NCBI RefSeq assembly: GCF_024807035.1
Contig: NZ_JANUCQ010000003.1
Span: 124,001-188,000 of the forward strand
Direction of reading: 5' to 3'
Source of the DNA: Methanococcus voltae PS
Lineage (GTDB): Archaea > AGJL01 > Methanococci > Methanococcales > Methanococcaceae
DNA: 64,000 nt
Shown: positions 54,747 to 64,000 of the stretch, in pieces
Position numbering within the stretch: the stretch's first letter is position 1
How the letters are laid out: each line of letters begins with the position of its first letter
Program-made: the position numbers and the translations under genes
The notes under the pieces: generated by a model
Told to the model about the DNA's origin: nothing
Databases searched by the model: none
Seen by the model: the letters and a program-made list of their open reading frames with translations, nothing else

Positions 54747-56507
54747 TTATCTTTTTGCATATTCAATTAATGGTTTTCCGTTTCTTCTTTCAGACCTGAA
54801 AGCATCTACGATTCTTTTTGCAGTACCTTCGTCTGCAGAAATGAATGAGAAATTTCTGTAAACATTTACTTCAGTGATATGCTCCTTTGAAACGTCAGAT
54901 TTTTCGGTAACTTTTCTAAGTAATCTTCTTGTGTCCATATTATCGATTGAGCCCAAAGCTACGAATAATCTTGAACCACCATCGTTGCTTCTTCTACTGT
55001 CTCTTCTATCTCTATCGTTTCTATCGTTTCTTCTACCGTCTCTTCTATCTCTATCGTTTCTATCGTTTCTTCTACCGTCTCTTCTATCTCTATCGTTTCT
55101 ATCGTTTCTATCGTTTCCCCTTCTAGTGCCGTAATCGCCGATTCTTCCGTAGGATTTTCTATTGAGTTCTTCCTTGAATAATTGGGAGATTAATTTATCA
55201 ATGATTATTTTAGAATCTGCTAATTCTACTAACTCATCTACAATTTCTAAGTTCTCAAATTCGTAATTTTCTAAATTATCAGCATCTTCCGAGTTTCCTT
55301 CATTTTCTGCTTGAATTATCTGTTTTAATTTTTCAATTATGTTATTTTTAGTTAATTCAACTATTTCTGTTACATCAGGTATTTTTTCCTTTTTAGCGTC
55401 AGATTTTGAGATTTTCATAATGTATTTAAATCTTCTAAATTCTCTTGGTTCTACGAAGGTTATTGCAGTACCTTTATTTCCTGCTCTTCCAGTTCTACCA
55501 ATTCTGTGTACGTAAGCTTCAGGATTTTGAGGAATATCATAGTTAATAACGTGTGTAAGTTCGTTAATATCGATACCTCTTGCTGCAACGTCAGTAGCAA
55601 TCATTATGTCAATTTTGTGACTTTTGAATCTTGAAAGAGCCAATTCTCTTTGCTTTTGATTCATGTCTCCGTGCAAAGCTTCTGATGAGTAATTTTCATC
55701 ATTTAATCTTCTCATTAATTGGTCAACGTCTGCTTTTGTTTTACAGAATACCAAACCATAGAAACCAGGTTCTTTGTCGATTATTCTTCTCAATAATTCA
55801 AATTTATCATGTTCTTTAACTTCATAATAGATTTGTTCAGTTAATTCAGTTGTTAAAGCCTTACTTTTAACCCTAATTGTTTCGTATTCGCCCATGTGAA
55901 GTTCTACGAGTTCCATGATACTTTTAGGAAGTGTTGCTGAGAAAAGTAATTTTCTACAATCTGGTTTACATTTACTCATAATTTCTTCAACGTCGTCAAT
56001 AAAACCTAAATTGAGCATTTCGTCAGCTTCGTCGAGTACTAAAAAGTCAATATCGTTCAATTTAAGTGTTCTTCTACCCAAATGGTCGATTACTCTTCCT
56101 GGGGTACCAATTACAATGTCAACGCCATTTCTCAACTTATTTATCTGTTTTTCAATGCTTGAACCACCATAAACAGTGCACAATCTTAATCTATTGCCAT
56201 TGTTTACAGAATCTATCTCATCGTGAACTTGTAAAGCCAATTCTCTTGTAGGTGTTAAAATAATAGCTTTTACAGCTTTTTTATTTTTTCTACCTTCTTC
56301 TTGTATTTTTTCTTGTATCTTTTGGAGTATTGGTAAACCAAATGCGAGTGTTTTTCCAGTTCCTGTTTGTGCTTGTCCAACTACGTCCAATTCTGTGTCT
56401 AATACAATAGGTATTGCTTTTTCTTGTATTTGTGTAGGTTCCTTGAATCCTTTTTCGTCAAGCCTTTCTAATATGCTTTCAGATATGTTTAAATCTCTAA
56501 ATTCCAT
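54747..56507 (-). CDS. DEAD-box RNA helicase with Arg/Asp repeat and DbpA-type RNA-binding domain
   Basis: 586 aa, CsdA/DeaD-like. RecA1: Q motif GFKEPTQIQ, AQTGTGKT, PTRELALQ, DEAD in VLDEADEM, SAT. RecA2: HGDMNQKQRE, DVAARGIDI, HRIGRTGRAG. A linker then holds three 13-residue repeats (NDRNDRDRRDGRR), an RGG-like charged tract, and the last about 75 residues form a DbpA/CsdA-type RNA-binding domain (SRLFVALGSIDNMDTRRLLRKV). It likely remodels rRNA or mRNA at low temperature. AAGGGAT precedes ATG. Confidence 0.95.
   Translation of the reverse strand: MEFRDLNISESILERLDEKGFKEPTQIQEKAIPIVLDTELDVVGQAQTGTGKTLAFGLPILQKIQEKIQEEGRKNKKAVKAIILTPTRELALQVHDEIDSVNNGNRLRLCTVYGGSSIEKQINKLRNGVDIVIGTPGRVIDHLGRRTLKLNDIDFLVLDEADEMLNLGFIDDVEEIMSKCKPDCRKLLFSATLPKSIMELVELHMGEYETIRVKSKALTTELTEQIYYEVKEHDKFELLRRIIDKEPGFYGLVFCKTKADVDQLMRRLNDENYSSEALHGDMNQKQRELALSRFKSHKIDIMIATDVAARGIDINELTHVINYDIPQNPEAYVHRIGRTGRAGNKGTAITFVEPREFRRFKYIMKISKSDAKKEKIPDVTEIVELTKNNIIEKLKQIIQAENEGNSEDADNLENYEFENLEIVDELVELADSKIIIDKLISQLFKEELNRKSYGRIGDYGTRRGNDRNDRNDRDRRDGRRNDRNDRDRRDGRRNDRNDRDRRDSRRSNDGGSRLFVALGSIDNMDTRRLLRKVTEKSDVSKEHITEVNVYRNFSFISADEGTAKRIVDAFRSERRNGKPLIEYAKR
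54991..55107 (-). repeat. Three 39-bp tandem repeats in the helicase gene
   Basis: A 39-bp unit repeated three times, nearly identical, encodes the Arg/Asp-rich tract. In frame, so copy number can change without breaking the reading frame. Confidence 0.8.
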
Positions 56508-57127
56508 GTTTATCCCTTGTTTATTAATAGATTTCCTATCTATTAATCTAGTTAATTTTAATATTTGTTTTTAAGTTTAGATTGTAAGCCCATATGAGTT
56601 TCTGGTTTATACTAGTCCTTATAACCATTATGGCTATGTTATCTAATTCGGCTAAATTAACCTAAAACTCTTTGATTTTATTGACATAATAAACATAGAT
56701 AAGAAACTTGACTTTAGGTGTCAATATTGCATACCATAATACTAGAATAATGCAACCCTACAATGATATAATTAATATACTAATGCCGTTTGCATAATAA
56801 TTAATAAACGTTTTATATCTCAATAAAATCGTGTTTTATGAAAAATTAAGTTATTTTTAATTTAATCCATAAAATTAAGCTTAAACATTAATTTTTTAAA
56901 GTTTTTTAAAATTTTAAAAGTTTTAATGCGATATGTTAAATTTAAATCATAATGTAAAAATTTAAATCTAAGTACATAGACTATGTTTTCTTAATATAAG
57001 TAATTTATCAATATTGGATTTTTTAAAAATAATAATAAATCAATATAACAACATTATATTAAAAATACTAAGTTTTTTATATGTTGTTACACTATAAAAA
57101 TGTAGCAGTTGATTTTAGCCAATTTTG
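56508..57127. other. Intergenic region upstream of the helicase gene
   Basis: About 620 bp without a gene. It holds the helicase promoter and probably a long 5' leader, as known for cold-responsive DEAD-box genes in other prokaryotes. Composition is A/T-rich with a moderately mixed part at 56560-56780; no ORF with a ribosome site. Confidence 0.4.
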
Positions 57128-57240
57128 GTTTTGGTGATACTGTCTAAGGCACTTCTACCTAAAAGGCGGTCTTCCAGAATAGCCGTAGGGCGTTGATGAA
57201 GGAAAGATTTTCCAAAGGTAGATATACTAAACGCCTAGTT
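57128..57240 (+). ncRNA. Candidate structured RNA, class unknown
   Basis: An island of about 44% G+C (57141-57235) in DNA of roughly 20% G+C, without an ORF. It folds as nested stems: CTA-A-GGC (57144-57150) with GCCTAG (57233-57238); TCTACCT (57154-57160) with AGGTAGA (57216-57222); inside, GGC/GCC (57165-57167 / 57182-57184) and the hairpin GGAAA-GAT-TTTCC (57201-57213). A TTTTATATG box lies about 30 bp upstream (57073-57081). TTGATGA at 57193 resembles a C box or K-turn. A guide RNA (C/D or H/ACA), another small RNA, or a leader element on the opposite strand are all possible. Confidence 0.5.
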
Positions 57241-57306
57241 ATAAAAAAATATTATTTTAAGTTAAATTATATTAAAGTTAGTTATTTTATACGCCTTTAT
57301 ATTAAG

Positions 57307-57756
57307 TTACTCGCCCATATCTTTGATTTTGTAATCAATTATTGTAGGTGTTGGGTTAGTTATGTTATCGTGCATAGGACATCCTTCTTTAACCATTTTA
57401 ACGATTTCTTCAATCTTTTCTATAGGCTCATCAGTATCAAATTCGATTGAAACGTTTATATATTCAAAACCTGCTCTTTTAGTAGTTTCTCTCAACTTTA
57501 ATTTATCCGTGTTAAATTTACCATGAACTTCTAAAAACATTTCACGAACTTCCAAACCTTTTAAATCAATATAATATCTGCTTAAAGCATTTAAACATCC
57601 GGCATATGCCATCAATAAATATTCCATAGGATTTGGAGCCTCACCTTTACCGCCTAACGATACAGGCTCGTCAGAAATAATTTGATAATGATGTGCTTCC
57701 GCATTTAACTTCGTATCGATACTTTTGCCAGCTAATTTAATAGTTGCTTCTCCCAT
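57307..57756 (-). CDS. OsmC/Ohr family protein
   Basis: 149 aa from ATG 57756 (GGGTGAC upstream; TTG 57768 rejected). OsmC fold with SLGGKGEAPNPMEYLLMAYAGCLNAL (first catalytic Cys) and EGCPMHDNI (second Cys), the thiol pair that reduces organic hydroperoxides. Cytoplasmic stress protein. The C-terminal end lies 66 bp from the structured-RNA candidate. Confidence 0.9.
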   Translation of the reverse strand: MGEATIKLAGKSIDTKLNAEAHHYQIISDEPVSLGGKGEAPNPMEYLLMAYAGCLNALSRYYIDLKGLEVREMFLEVHGKFNTDKLKLRETTKRAGFEYINVSIEFDTDEPIEKIEEIVKMVKEGCPMHDNITNPTPTIIDYKIKDMGE

Positions 57757-58310
57757 GATGTCACCCAAGATTGTCTTTTGATTATTTAAACCGAATTTTA
57801 TAAGTTAAAAGTTTATTTAAAACCTATAAATCCCATATTGCCCTTAAGTTAATATTTAAATGGTTTATACAAACATATAGTTTACCATATTTTGATATAG
57901 ATTATAATATAATTAGGATTCTACATAAAATTATAGTTGTAATAATATTAATATTATAAACTGAAGTTAAAAATAAAAAGGAAATAAAGCAAGTTATTTA
58001 AAACTGCTTTTTTTAAAATATTTAATATATAACGGTATTTCATTATTTAATTACTATATGGTAGTATTTATGTATCAAAATATATATGGTGTTAATATTT
58101 AAATGTATAAATCTCTTAGCGATTTATTACACTAATTATATTACAGTATTTAATTAATATATCCCCAATAATAATTATTATTTCTATATTATATATTTTA
58201 CGATTTAAATATCCTAAAAAATAGATAACTAAGATTAAATAAATTTCATAAAAAAAATTCGGTCAGTTATAAATCATATTAAAAATTAAAAAAGAAATTG
58301 AATAAATTAT
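57757..58310. other. Intergenic region between osmC and the chemoreceptor gene
   Basis: About 554 bp; holds the osmC promoter and the chemoreceptor transcript end. A/T-rich throughout, no hairpin or ORF with a ribosome site seen. Confidence 0.45.
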
Positions 58311-60500
58311 TTATTCAATCTTAAATCTTCCTGCAGATTGCTCAACTCTTTCAGCAACTTGTACAACTTGTTTTGAGATAGCTTCGATTTCTGAAATAAC
58401 TCTATCAAGCTCTTCTGTAGAAGCTGTTACTTCTTCAGCAGTAGCTGTGAATTCTTCTGAAATAGATGCGATATCTTGTGCATTTCTAAGTGCATCGTCC
58501 GTACTAGTACTTGCTTTTTTAGAATCTTCTTTTATAGTATTAATAGCAATCGTTGCTTTGTTAACGCTTTCTTTAATTTTCATGAACGCGTCATTAACTT
58601 CATCTATTGCTATAACTCCTTTATCTACTTCTTCGCGTCCTGTAGTTCCTAATTTAATTGTCGTTGTTACTTTACTATTCATTCCAACAATTGTTTTGTT
58701 AATATCTTCTACAGACTTTTGAATCTCTTCAGCTAAGGATTTAATTTCGCTTGCTACAACTGCAAAGCCTTTTCCTGCTTCCCCTGCACGAGCTGCCTCA
58801 ATACTAGCATTAAGTGCTAATAAACCGGTTTGTTCTGCAATATCTTTAATTAACGTAGTTACTTCGTTAATTTTCTTGCTTTCTTCGCCAAGCTCTTCGA
58901 TTGATTTACCTAGGTTATCGATTACGTTTGTAATCTTTTGCATAGTTACAACTGCGTTTTCTACCTTTTGAACACCGATTTGTGAATTGTCTTCGATTTC
59001 GTTGTTCAACTGTACAGTATCTTCCGCATTAGTGTATAAGTCTTTTGTTAACTGATTGGTTATTTCTAACTGGTCAGTAGCGTCTTGTAATTTAATTGAT
59101 TGGTCTGATGAAGCGGTTGCTACCTGTGAAGCTGCTTCGCTAACTTGTTCTGATGTTTCTTTCGCATCTTCAAGCTCTTTTCTAATGTTATGTACTTCAT
59201 TATCTAAGATACTAAGTTGCTCTTTAAGTTCAGAAATTAAATCACCGGTGCTAATTACTCCGGAGTTTATAGCTTTATCCAAACCTTTATTATCTTCATG
59301 CTCAATCATTCTAGCAGTTAAGTCACCTTCTGCAACTCTATTCATTACGTCACTGATTTCTCTTAATAACTCTGCTAACTTAGCTTTATCCATGTCTAAT
59401 GTTTTATTTAATTCAACTACATTATCAGCCATTTCGTTGAAGGATTCTGCCAAATCATGAGTTTCATCGTGTGTATTAACTACAACTCTATGACTATAAT
59501 CGCCTTGACTGAATTTTTCAGCTCCTTCTTTTAATAAAGCCATTGGTTTTGAGATAGATTTACTAATAAAGAATGCTAATGCGACTGAAATTAATAAACC
59601 CAATAAACTAACGATTACTGATTGAGTCATTAATTGATTCATTAAACTTGTATATGTGGATTTAGGAGTGCCCACAAATAACATACCTATATAATTACCA
59701 TTTACGTCATGCAATGGCTCGTAAATAGTTATATAGTCTTCGTCATTAATATGTGCCTCTCCATCGTAAGTATTACCCGCTTTAGTTTCTAAATATACTT
59801 CGTCAGAAGATTTTGTACCTACAAACCTAGTACCTCCATTTGAGATACTTGTAGATATTCTTACATTATCCATGAATACGGTAACTTCATTACCCGTAAT
59901 AGATTTTATCTCATCAACGATACCTACATCGTTATTTACTATTTTTACCATAACTAAGTAACCAATTACTTGTCCATCTTTGGAAACTTGGTCAATGGCC
60001 ACTAAACCAATACCTTCAGAAACCCCATCTATTTTGGATTTTGGGAAATTGCTCATAAAACTAGAGGATAGTTTTAAAAGACCATGATTTGTTCCAGAAG
60101 GGATTAATTGATTCAATATATTTGATACATCTACATCTTTATTGATATTAGATGAAATAATTTTACCATTTTTATCAGTTATTGCCATTAAATCAATATC
60201 TGAACCTTGATTTAAAATTTTTATACGGCTATTCAAATCATCAATATCTCTATTTTCTATAGAATTTATCATACCATATGTTTTAGAGGTATAATCATTC
60301 AAAGAGCTTAAAGAATCCATTTTAATAGCCATTACAGATTCTGCAAGATTTGTATCACTTACTAAGGCTTCATGTGTTTGAGTAGCCATGCTTCCTTGTA
60401 AAGTTGATAGAGAAGAACCGCTTGATATTATTAAAGGGACTAATGCTACAACTACGGCCAAAACTATCAATTTTGTACTTATTTTTTTGAATTTTACCAT
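58311..60500 (-). CDS. Methyl-accepting chemotaxis protein with Cache sensor
   Basis: 729 aa from ATG 60500 (CGGTG upstream; ATG 60566 gives an unlikely extra 22 residues). N-terminal transmembrane helix (about 12-30), an extracellular Cache-type domain (about 35-290), a second helix (about 295-318), HAMP (about 320-400), a coiled-coil signalling domain with the conserved hairpin tip [37 protein letters not shown] (about 570-605). It signals to CheA/CheW and the archaellum. No che genes are nearby. Confidence 0.95.
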   Translation of the reverse strand: MVKFKKISTKLIVLAVVVALVPLIISSGSSLSTLQGSMATQTHEALVSDTNLAESVMAIKMDSLSSLNDYTSKTYGMINSIENRDIDDLNSRIKILNQGSDIDLMAITDKNGKIISSNINKDVDVSNILNQLIPSGTNHGLLKLSSSFMSNFPKSKIDGVSEGIGLVAIDQVSKDGQVIGYLVMVKIVNNDVGIVDEIKSITGNEVTVFMDNVRISTSISNGGTRFVGTKSSDEVYLETKAGNTYDGEAHINDEDYITIYEPLHDVNGNYIGMLFVGTPKSTYTSLMNQLMTQSVIVSLLGLLISVALAFFISKSISKPMALLKEGAEKFSQGDYSHRVVVNTHDETHDLAESFNEMADNVVELNKTLDMDKAKLAELLREISDVMNRVAEGDLTARMIEHEDNKGLDKAINSGVISTGDLISELKEQLSILDNEVHNIRKELEDAKETSEQVSEAASQVATASSDQSIKLQDATDQLEITNQLTKDLYTNAEDTVQLNNEIEDNSQIGVQKVENAVVTMQKITNVIDNLGKSIEELGEESKKINEVTTLIKDIAEQTGLLALNASIEAARAGEAGKGFAVVASEIKSLAEEIQKSVEDINKTIVGMNSKVTTTIKLGTTGREEVDKGVIAIDEVNDAFMKIKESVNKATIAINTIKEDSKKASTSTDDALRNAQDIASISEEFTATAEEVTASTEELDRVISEIEAISKQVVQVAERVEQSAGRFKIE

Positions 60501-60842
60501 AAAAACACCGTTACTATTATTTTTAGGGGTAATATAACGTGCAATATATATTGTCATACATGTCACATAATGACTAACTATACATGTGTTGTTTATAATA
60601 TAATATATTATCTATATTGTAATATTGGGTGGGTGGATACATAAAAATGTAATGACGTATTAATTAAAACATAATTTAATAAATAAAATATATAGTAAAC
60701 TAAAGTTTAATCAATAATTCAGATAAATAGATGAAAGGGTATAAATAATAAAATATTATGATAGAATAATTATTAGATTAATAAAGTATAATTAAGATAG
60801 ATAATAATAAAAATGCAAAAAATAAAAATTAAGGTAGATAAA
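60501..60842. other. Divergent intergenic region chemoreceptor / flavoprotein
   Basis: About 342 bp, promoters expected on both strands; TATAATATATTATC near 60597-60612 and a GGGTGGGTGG run at 60627-60636. No ORF or RNA seen. Confidence 0.4.
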
Positions 60843-61424
60843 ATGAAAATATTAGGAATTAGTGGTTCACCAAAAAAAGAAGGTAATACGTCATATCTTG
60901 TAAAAAAAGCATTAGAAGAAGCTGAAAAATTAGGTTTTGAAACAGAATTCATATCGTTAGCTGGTCTAGAATTAAATCCCTGTATTGCATGTGAAATGTG
61001 TAAAAAAGGAGAAAGCTGTATTATTATAGACGATATAGAAGATATCGTGGATTCAATGGATGGAGCAGATGGTATAATATTAGGTTCGCCAGTATACTTC
61101 GGTGGCGTGTCCGCTCAATTAAAAATGATAATGGATAGGTCTAGGTCATTGCGTGCAAACCAAAAACTTAAAAATAAAGTAGGAGCTGCTATTTCAGTAG
61201 GTGCTTCAAGAAATGGTGGTCAAGAAACTACCATAAGACAAATTCACGACTATATGCACATTCAATCTATGATTGTAGTTGGAGACGAATTCCCGACGGC
61301 TCATTATGGTGGTACAGGCTGGGGTTCAACACCGGGCGACTGTAAAAACGATGAATTTGGTACAATGACTGCTCAAAATGTTGGTAAAAAAGTAGCAGAA
61401 GTTTTAAAATTAATCAATAAATAA
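60843..61424 (+). CDS. Iron-sulfur flavoprotein (Isf family)
   Basis: 193 aa from ATG 60843; an in-frame ATG at 60813 adds ten residues without support. Flavodoxin-like fold: ISGSPKKEGNTSYLV (FMN phosphate loop), LGSPVYFGGVSAQLKMIMDR. The compact Cys motif NPCIACEMCKKGESC (C-x2-C-x2-C-x5-C) is the 4Fe-4S site of methanogen Isf proteins. It carries electrons from ferredoxin, perhaps to O2 or H2O2 detoxification. Confidence 0.9.
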   Translation: MKILGISGSPKKEGNTSYLVKKALEEAEKLGFETEFISLAGLELNPCIACEMCKKGESCIIIDDIEDIVDSMDGADGIILGSPVYFGGVSAQLKMIMDRSRSLRANQKLKNKVGAAISVGASRNGGQETTIRQIHDYMHIQSMIVVGDEFPTAHYGGTGWGSTPGDCKNDEFGTMTAQNVGKKVAEVLKLINK

Positions 61425-61519
61425 TTAAAAATAATTAAATAATTAAAAATAAATAAATTGAAAGGTTTAAAATATAATATTGAATATATTGAATACAATT
61501 CAATATGTAATATATTAAA

Positions 61520-62968
61520 TTATTTCCTATTTTTTTGACAAATTACTTCATTTTTAGAGTTATTTCCTATATCTTTTAATTTTAAATAAGCAGGAAGTAT
61601 TAAAAGTACGTAAACAGGGATTATTTCTAATCTACCGACCCACATTGATATAATGCCAGTTAATTTAGCTAAAGGGTGCATGGCACTACTTACAATATTT
61701 ACCGATAAACCCATATTTGCCACCATAGAAACAGCCTCAAATAAGGACTTATAAGGGTCATACCCTAAGAATATTAACATTAAACTAGCCATCATATAAT
61801 GGACTACATAACCAAATCCGATTATGAAAGCGTCGGTAATTAAATTACCGGACATTATATTTTTACCTATTTTCTTATAGACTACAGAACCTGTAGGGAG
61901 TACGGATTCTTTTAATTTATAATAAAACGCTTTTCCCATTATTAAAAATCTCATTAGCTTAATACCACCTGTTGTAGTACCTGTAGCACCCCCTATAACC
62001 ATTACAAAAATAACCACAGCTAATGAAATATTACTTAATCCTGCCATACTAACTGTTGAGAATCCAGTACTGGTCATAGCGGAAACCATGGTAAATAAAG
62101 CATCAATAGGAGATAGTCCTGACGAAAGAACCAGAATTAAAGCAGAAATTGCCAATATTGGTATTGATGCTTTTGTTTGAATATCGTGTACATCTTTACC
62201 AGTTAATAAATTGTGGTGTACGGAGAAGGATACAACACCTCCAATGTACATTATTGCTACCATAATTAGTTTGGCTACATCACCATAAGGAAAACTACTA
62301 TTACTTACACTCATACCGCCAGTGGATATACCGCACATACATATGTTTATTGCATCCCATAGATTTAAGCCACTTATATAGAGCATACAGATACCTAAAA
62401 CCGTGTATAAAATGTAGATATGCCATATTTTTTTTACAGTGCCTAATGTACTTGGCAATATTTTCTCCTCTCTTGCTTCTGCCCGGTAATATGCAGAAGC
62501 CCCTGCTTTGGATAAAATTGATATAACCATAACAAGCACACCAACGCCACCAACCCATTGTTGCAAACTCCTCCATAGTTGAACAGACCGTGGTAAGGAT
62601 TCCACATCACTGATAATACTAAATCCAGTAGTTGTCCAAGCCGACATACTTTCAAAAACACCGTCTATATACCCAAAATAGTCAATACTCAAAGTTAATG
62701 GAACTGCGCCCATCATAGAAGCCATAAGCCAAGCTAATGCAGATATTACCATAGCATGCTTTAATTTTATAGGAATAGATTTAGTAAATCTATTTATCAA
62801 ATAACCTAATAATATAAAAGCTAACGCAGGGACTACAAATATGCTCCAGTTTTCAGAGTAGTATACAGCAAAAATTCCCGGTAATATCATTAATGAACCT
62901 ATACTCATCATCAATAGACCCAATTCATGCATAATACCTGCTGCATCTCTTTTTTTAAATATTTTCAT
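61520..62968 (-). CDS. trkH: Trk/Ktr potassium uptake membrane subunit
   Basis: 482 aa with about ten hydrophobic helices and four pore-loop (M1-P-M2) repeats. Selectivity-filter segments are visible as SAWTTTGFSIISD, GISTGGMSVSN, AMTSTGFSTVSM and VANMGLSVNI (Gly of each filter). It is a Na+/H+-coupled K+ transporter. The regulatory TrkA subunit is not in the window. The start ATG follows a weak GGGAT site. Confidence 0.93.
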   Translation of the reverse strand: MKIFKKRDAAGIMHELGLLMMSIGSLMILPGIFAVYYSENWSIFVVPALAFILLGYLINRFTKSIPIKLKHAMVISALAWLMASMMGAVPLTLSIDYFGYIDGVFESMSAWTTTGFSIISDVESLPRSVQLWRSLQQWVGGVGVLVMVISILSKAGASAYYRAEAREEKILPSTLGTVKKIWHIYILYTVLGICMLYISGLNLWDAINICMCGISTGGMSVSNSSFPYGDVAKLIMVAIMYIGGVVSFSVHHNLLTGKDVHDIQTKASIPILAISALILVLSSGLSPIDALFTMVSAMTSTGFSTVSMAGLSNISLAVVIFVMVIGGATGTTTGGIKLMRFLIMGKAFYYKLKESVLPTGSVVYKKIGKNIMSGNLITDAFIIGFGYVVHYMMASLMLIFLGYDPYKSLFEAVSMVANMGLSVNIVSSAMHPLAKLTGIISMWVGRLEIIPVYVLLILPAYLKLKDIGNNSKNEVICQKNRK

Positions 62969-63198
62969 ATTATCGCTCTATCCCTACGTTTTTCTTAATT
63001 TTATCATCTTTCCGATATTGAAGTATTATGATTGTATAAATTAAATTATAAACGTCATAAATAATAATTGTGTGTTATTATTTATTCCAATATTGTATAA
63101 ATACATAATTAAAAAAATGAAATAAAAATTGTAATATAGTTTATATATAAAATTAAAAAAATGAAATAAAATAAAAATTAAAAGTAAAAAAGGTAGAT

Positions 63199-64000
63199 TT
63201 AAATTAATTCCTCTATTTCTCCACCTTCTTCCTCATCCAATGTATTAAATTTATTTGTGACAATTTCCAAACATTCTTGGACTGTGTCACTTATAGATAC
63301 GTTTTCAATCACTGGCACAATATGTGCATTTGAATCCTTAACAATATATTTATTGATATTGTTTATAATTTCAAAGTTTTCTAAATACCTTTCTAAAGGC
63401 CTGTCACTAACCTTAGCTCTTGCTATAAACCTTTTTTTATGTACATTTTCAGAACTTAATGTAAGGGTTAAGAATATTACGTTTGGAATATCGTGGTATT
63501 TGTCAGATATCATCCCTGGAACGATGTGTGTACCCTCTATTATTACACTTGTACCCTCGGTTAAGCATCTGTCTATAATTCCTTCAATACCCAATAGTAC
63601 AGGCTCTACGTGTCTTATAAAGCCTTGTATGTATAAATCATCGTCATCCTCATCATAATTTCTAAGTGCTCTCCAAGCAGTATATGAAGATTCGTACAAC
63701 ATAGGTACTACGTCTTTAGAAATACTACGTCTCATTACTTCCCTAATAGAATCAGTACCGATAACGCTAGAAATACCTAGACGAGAAGCCAATTCAAAAG
63801 CAATTGTAGATGTACCAACACCACTTGCTCCACCAACTAATATAATAACAGAGTGTTTTTTTAAGATTCTTCTCCAAATTAGATATTTTTCGGCTATATC
63901 TTCATAATCATTAGATATTAAAGAATAATACACCCGTTGCCTTAATTCATATTTGGAAATTCTTTTTAAGCTGTCATGGTTCAAATCAGCTTCAATTCCC
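63199..64000 (-). CDS. 2-phosphoglycerate kinase (5' end outside the window)
   Basis: The frame stays open to the right edge, so the N-terminus is missing; at least 266 codons are seen. The visible start looks like the end of an ATP-cone domain ([27 protein letters not shown]), then a P-loop [30 protein letters not shown] and EGTHIVPGM. Such kinases make 2,3-bisphosphoglycerate, the precursor of cyclic 2,3-diphosphoglycerate, a methanogen thermoprotectant. The last residues are Glu-rich. Confidence 0.85.
   Translation of the reverse strand, partial: GIEADLNHDSLKRISKYELRQRVYYSLISNDYEDIAEKYLIWRRILKKHSVIILVGGASGVGTSTIAFELASRLGISSVIGTDSIREVMRRSISKDVVPMLYESSYTAWRALRNYDEDDDDLYIQGFIRHVEPVLLGIEGIIDRCLTEGTSVIIEGTHIVPGMISDKYHDIPNVIFLTLTLSSENVHKKRFIARAKVSDRPLERYLENFEIINNINKYIVKDSNAHIVPVIENVSISDTVQECLEIVTNKFNTLDEEEGGEIEELI

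Noticed and set aside
54874-55134. + strand frame with Leu/Ser/Phe repeats
   Set aside because: It is the antisense shadow of the 39-bp repeats in the helicase gene, with no ribosome site.
57061-57306. SECIS element for a selenoprotein upstream
   Set aside because: Methanococcus uses 3' SECIS elements, but OsmC has ordinary Cys codons and no in-frame TGA. The fold also lacks a clear GAA-A internal loop.
57193-57450. + strand 85-aa frame after the RNA candidate
   Set aside because: It overlaps the end of osmC on the other strand, has no ribosome site, and its composition is that of antisense A/T-rich DNA.

Overview
The window reads as chromosomal DNA of a methanogen of the genus Methanococcus, most likely Methanococcus voltae or a close relative. 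Base composition is very A+T rich and intergenic DNA is almost pure A/T. Genes of methanogen cofactor and energy metabolism are present: cfbA (F430), comB (coenzyme M), cofC (F420) and ftr (formyltransferase). Archaeal information genes (Alba, three RPA-like subunits, aspS, hisS, a DEAD-box helicase) and archaeal BRE/TATA promoters agree. A recurring ribosome-binding motif, GGTGAT placed about 3 nt before ATG or TTG, let me correct many gene starts.

Left chromosomal arm (1-8744): tail of a MATE-like transporter, cfbA, a Get3/ArsA ATPase, a DUF116 protein divergent from comB, a sodium:solute symporter with a phenylacetate-CoA ligase, a BI-1 family membrane protein, and tRNA-Leu(UAA) with its own promoter.

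Integrated element (about 8693-35790, 27.1 kb): the 3' part of tRNA-Leu and about 250 bp beyond it are duplicated at the far end (308 bp, 6 mismatches, the first 101 bp identical), which defines attL and attR. Inside, in order: a 1192-aa primase-helicase; a tyrosine integrase with small early genes, including three tandem AbrB-like proteins; a + strand cargo island (15.5-23.2 kb); a serine resolvase; and a long - strand operon. The cargo holds a winged-helix regulator, an Mrr-like nuclease, a PH-like membrane protein, a DUF3644/HEPN protein, an unknown gene, and a three-gene HNH / middle component / DUF2326 ATPase set that matches the ABC-3C conflict systems. The operon encodes a HerA/VirB4-like ATPase, several small membrane proteins (two are paralogues) and two large secreted, C-terminally anchored proteins. 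The layout fits a provirus of a membrane-containing or spindle-shaped archaeal virus that carries anti-parasite cargo. I see no terminase, portal, HK97-type or recognisable double-jelly-roll capsid protein. M. voltae is known to carry virus-like elements, but I cannot check from here whether this is one of them.

Right chromosomal arm (36.1-64 kb): argC, cofC, a metallo-beta-lactamase-fold hydrolase, birA, a three-gene RPA cluster, purT, aspS, a PAC2-family protein, a COG2112 kinase, alba, hisS, a MIP18/DUF59 protein, an unknown gene, ftr, an adenylate-forming enzyme, a DEAD-box helicase, a G+C-rich structured-RNA candidate, osmC, a chemoreceptor, an iron-sulfur flavoprotein, trkH and a 2-phosphoglycerate kinase cut by the window edge. 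Several conserved enzymes here carry asparagine-rich insertions.
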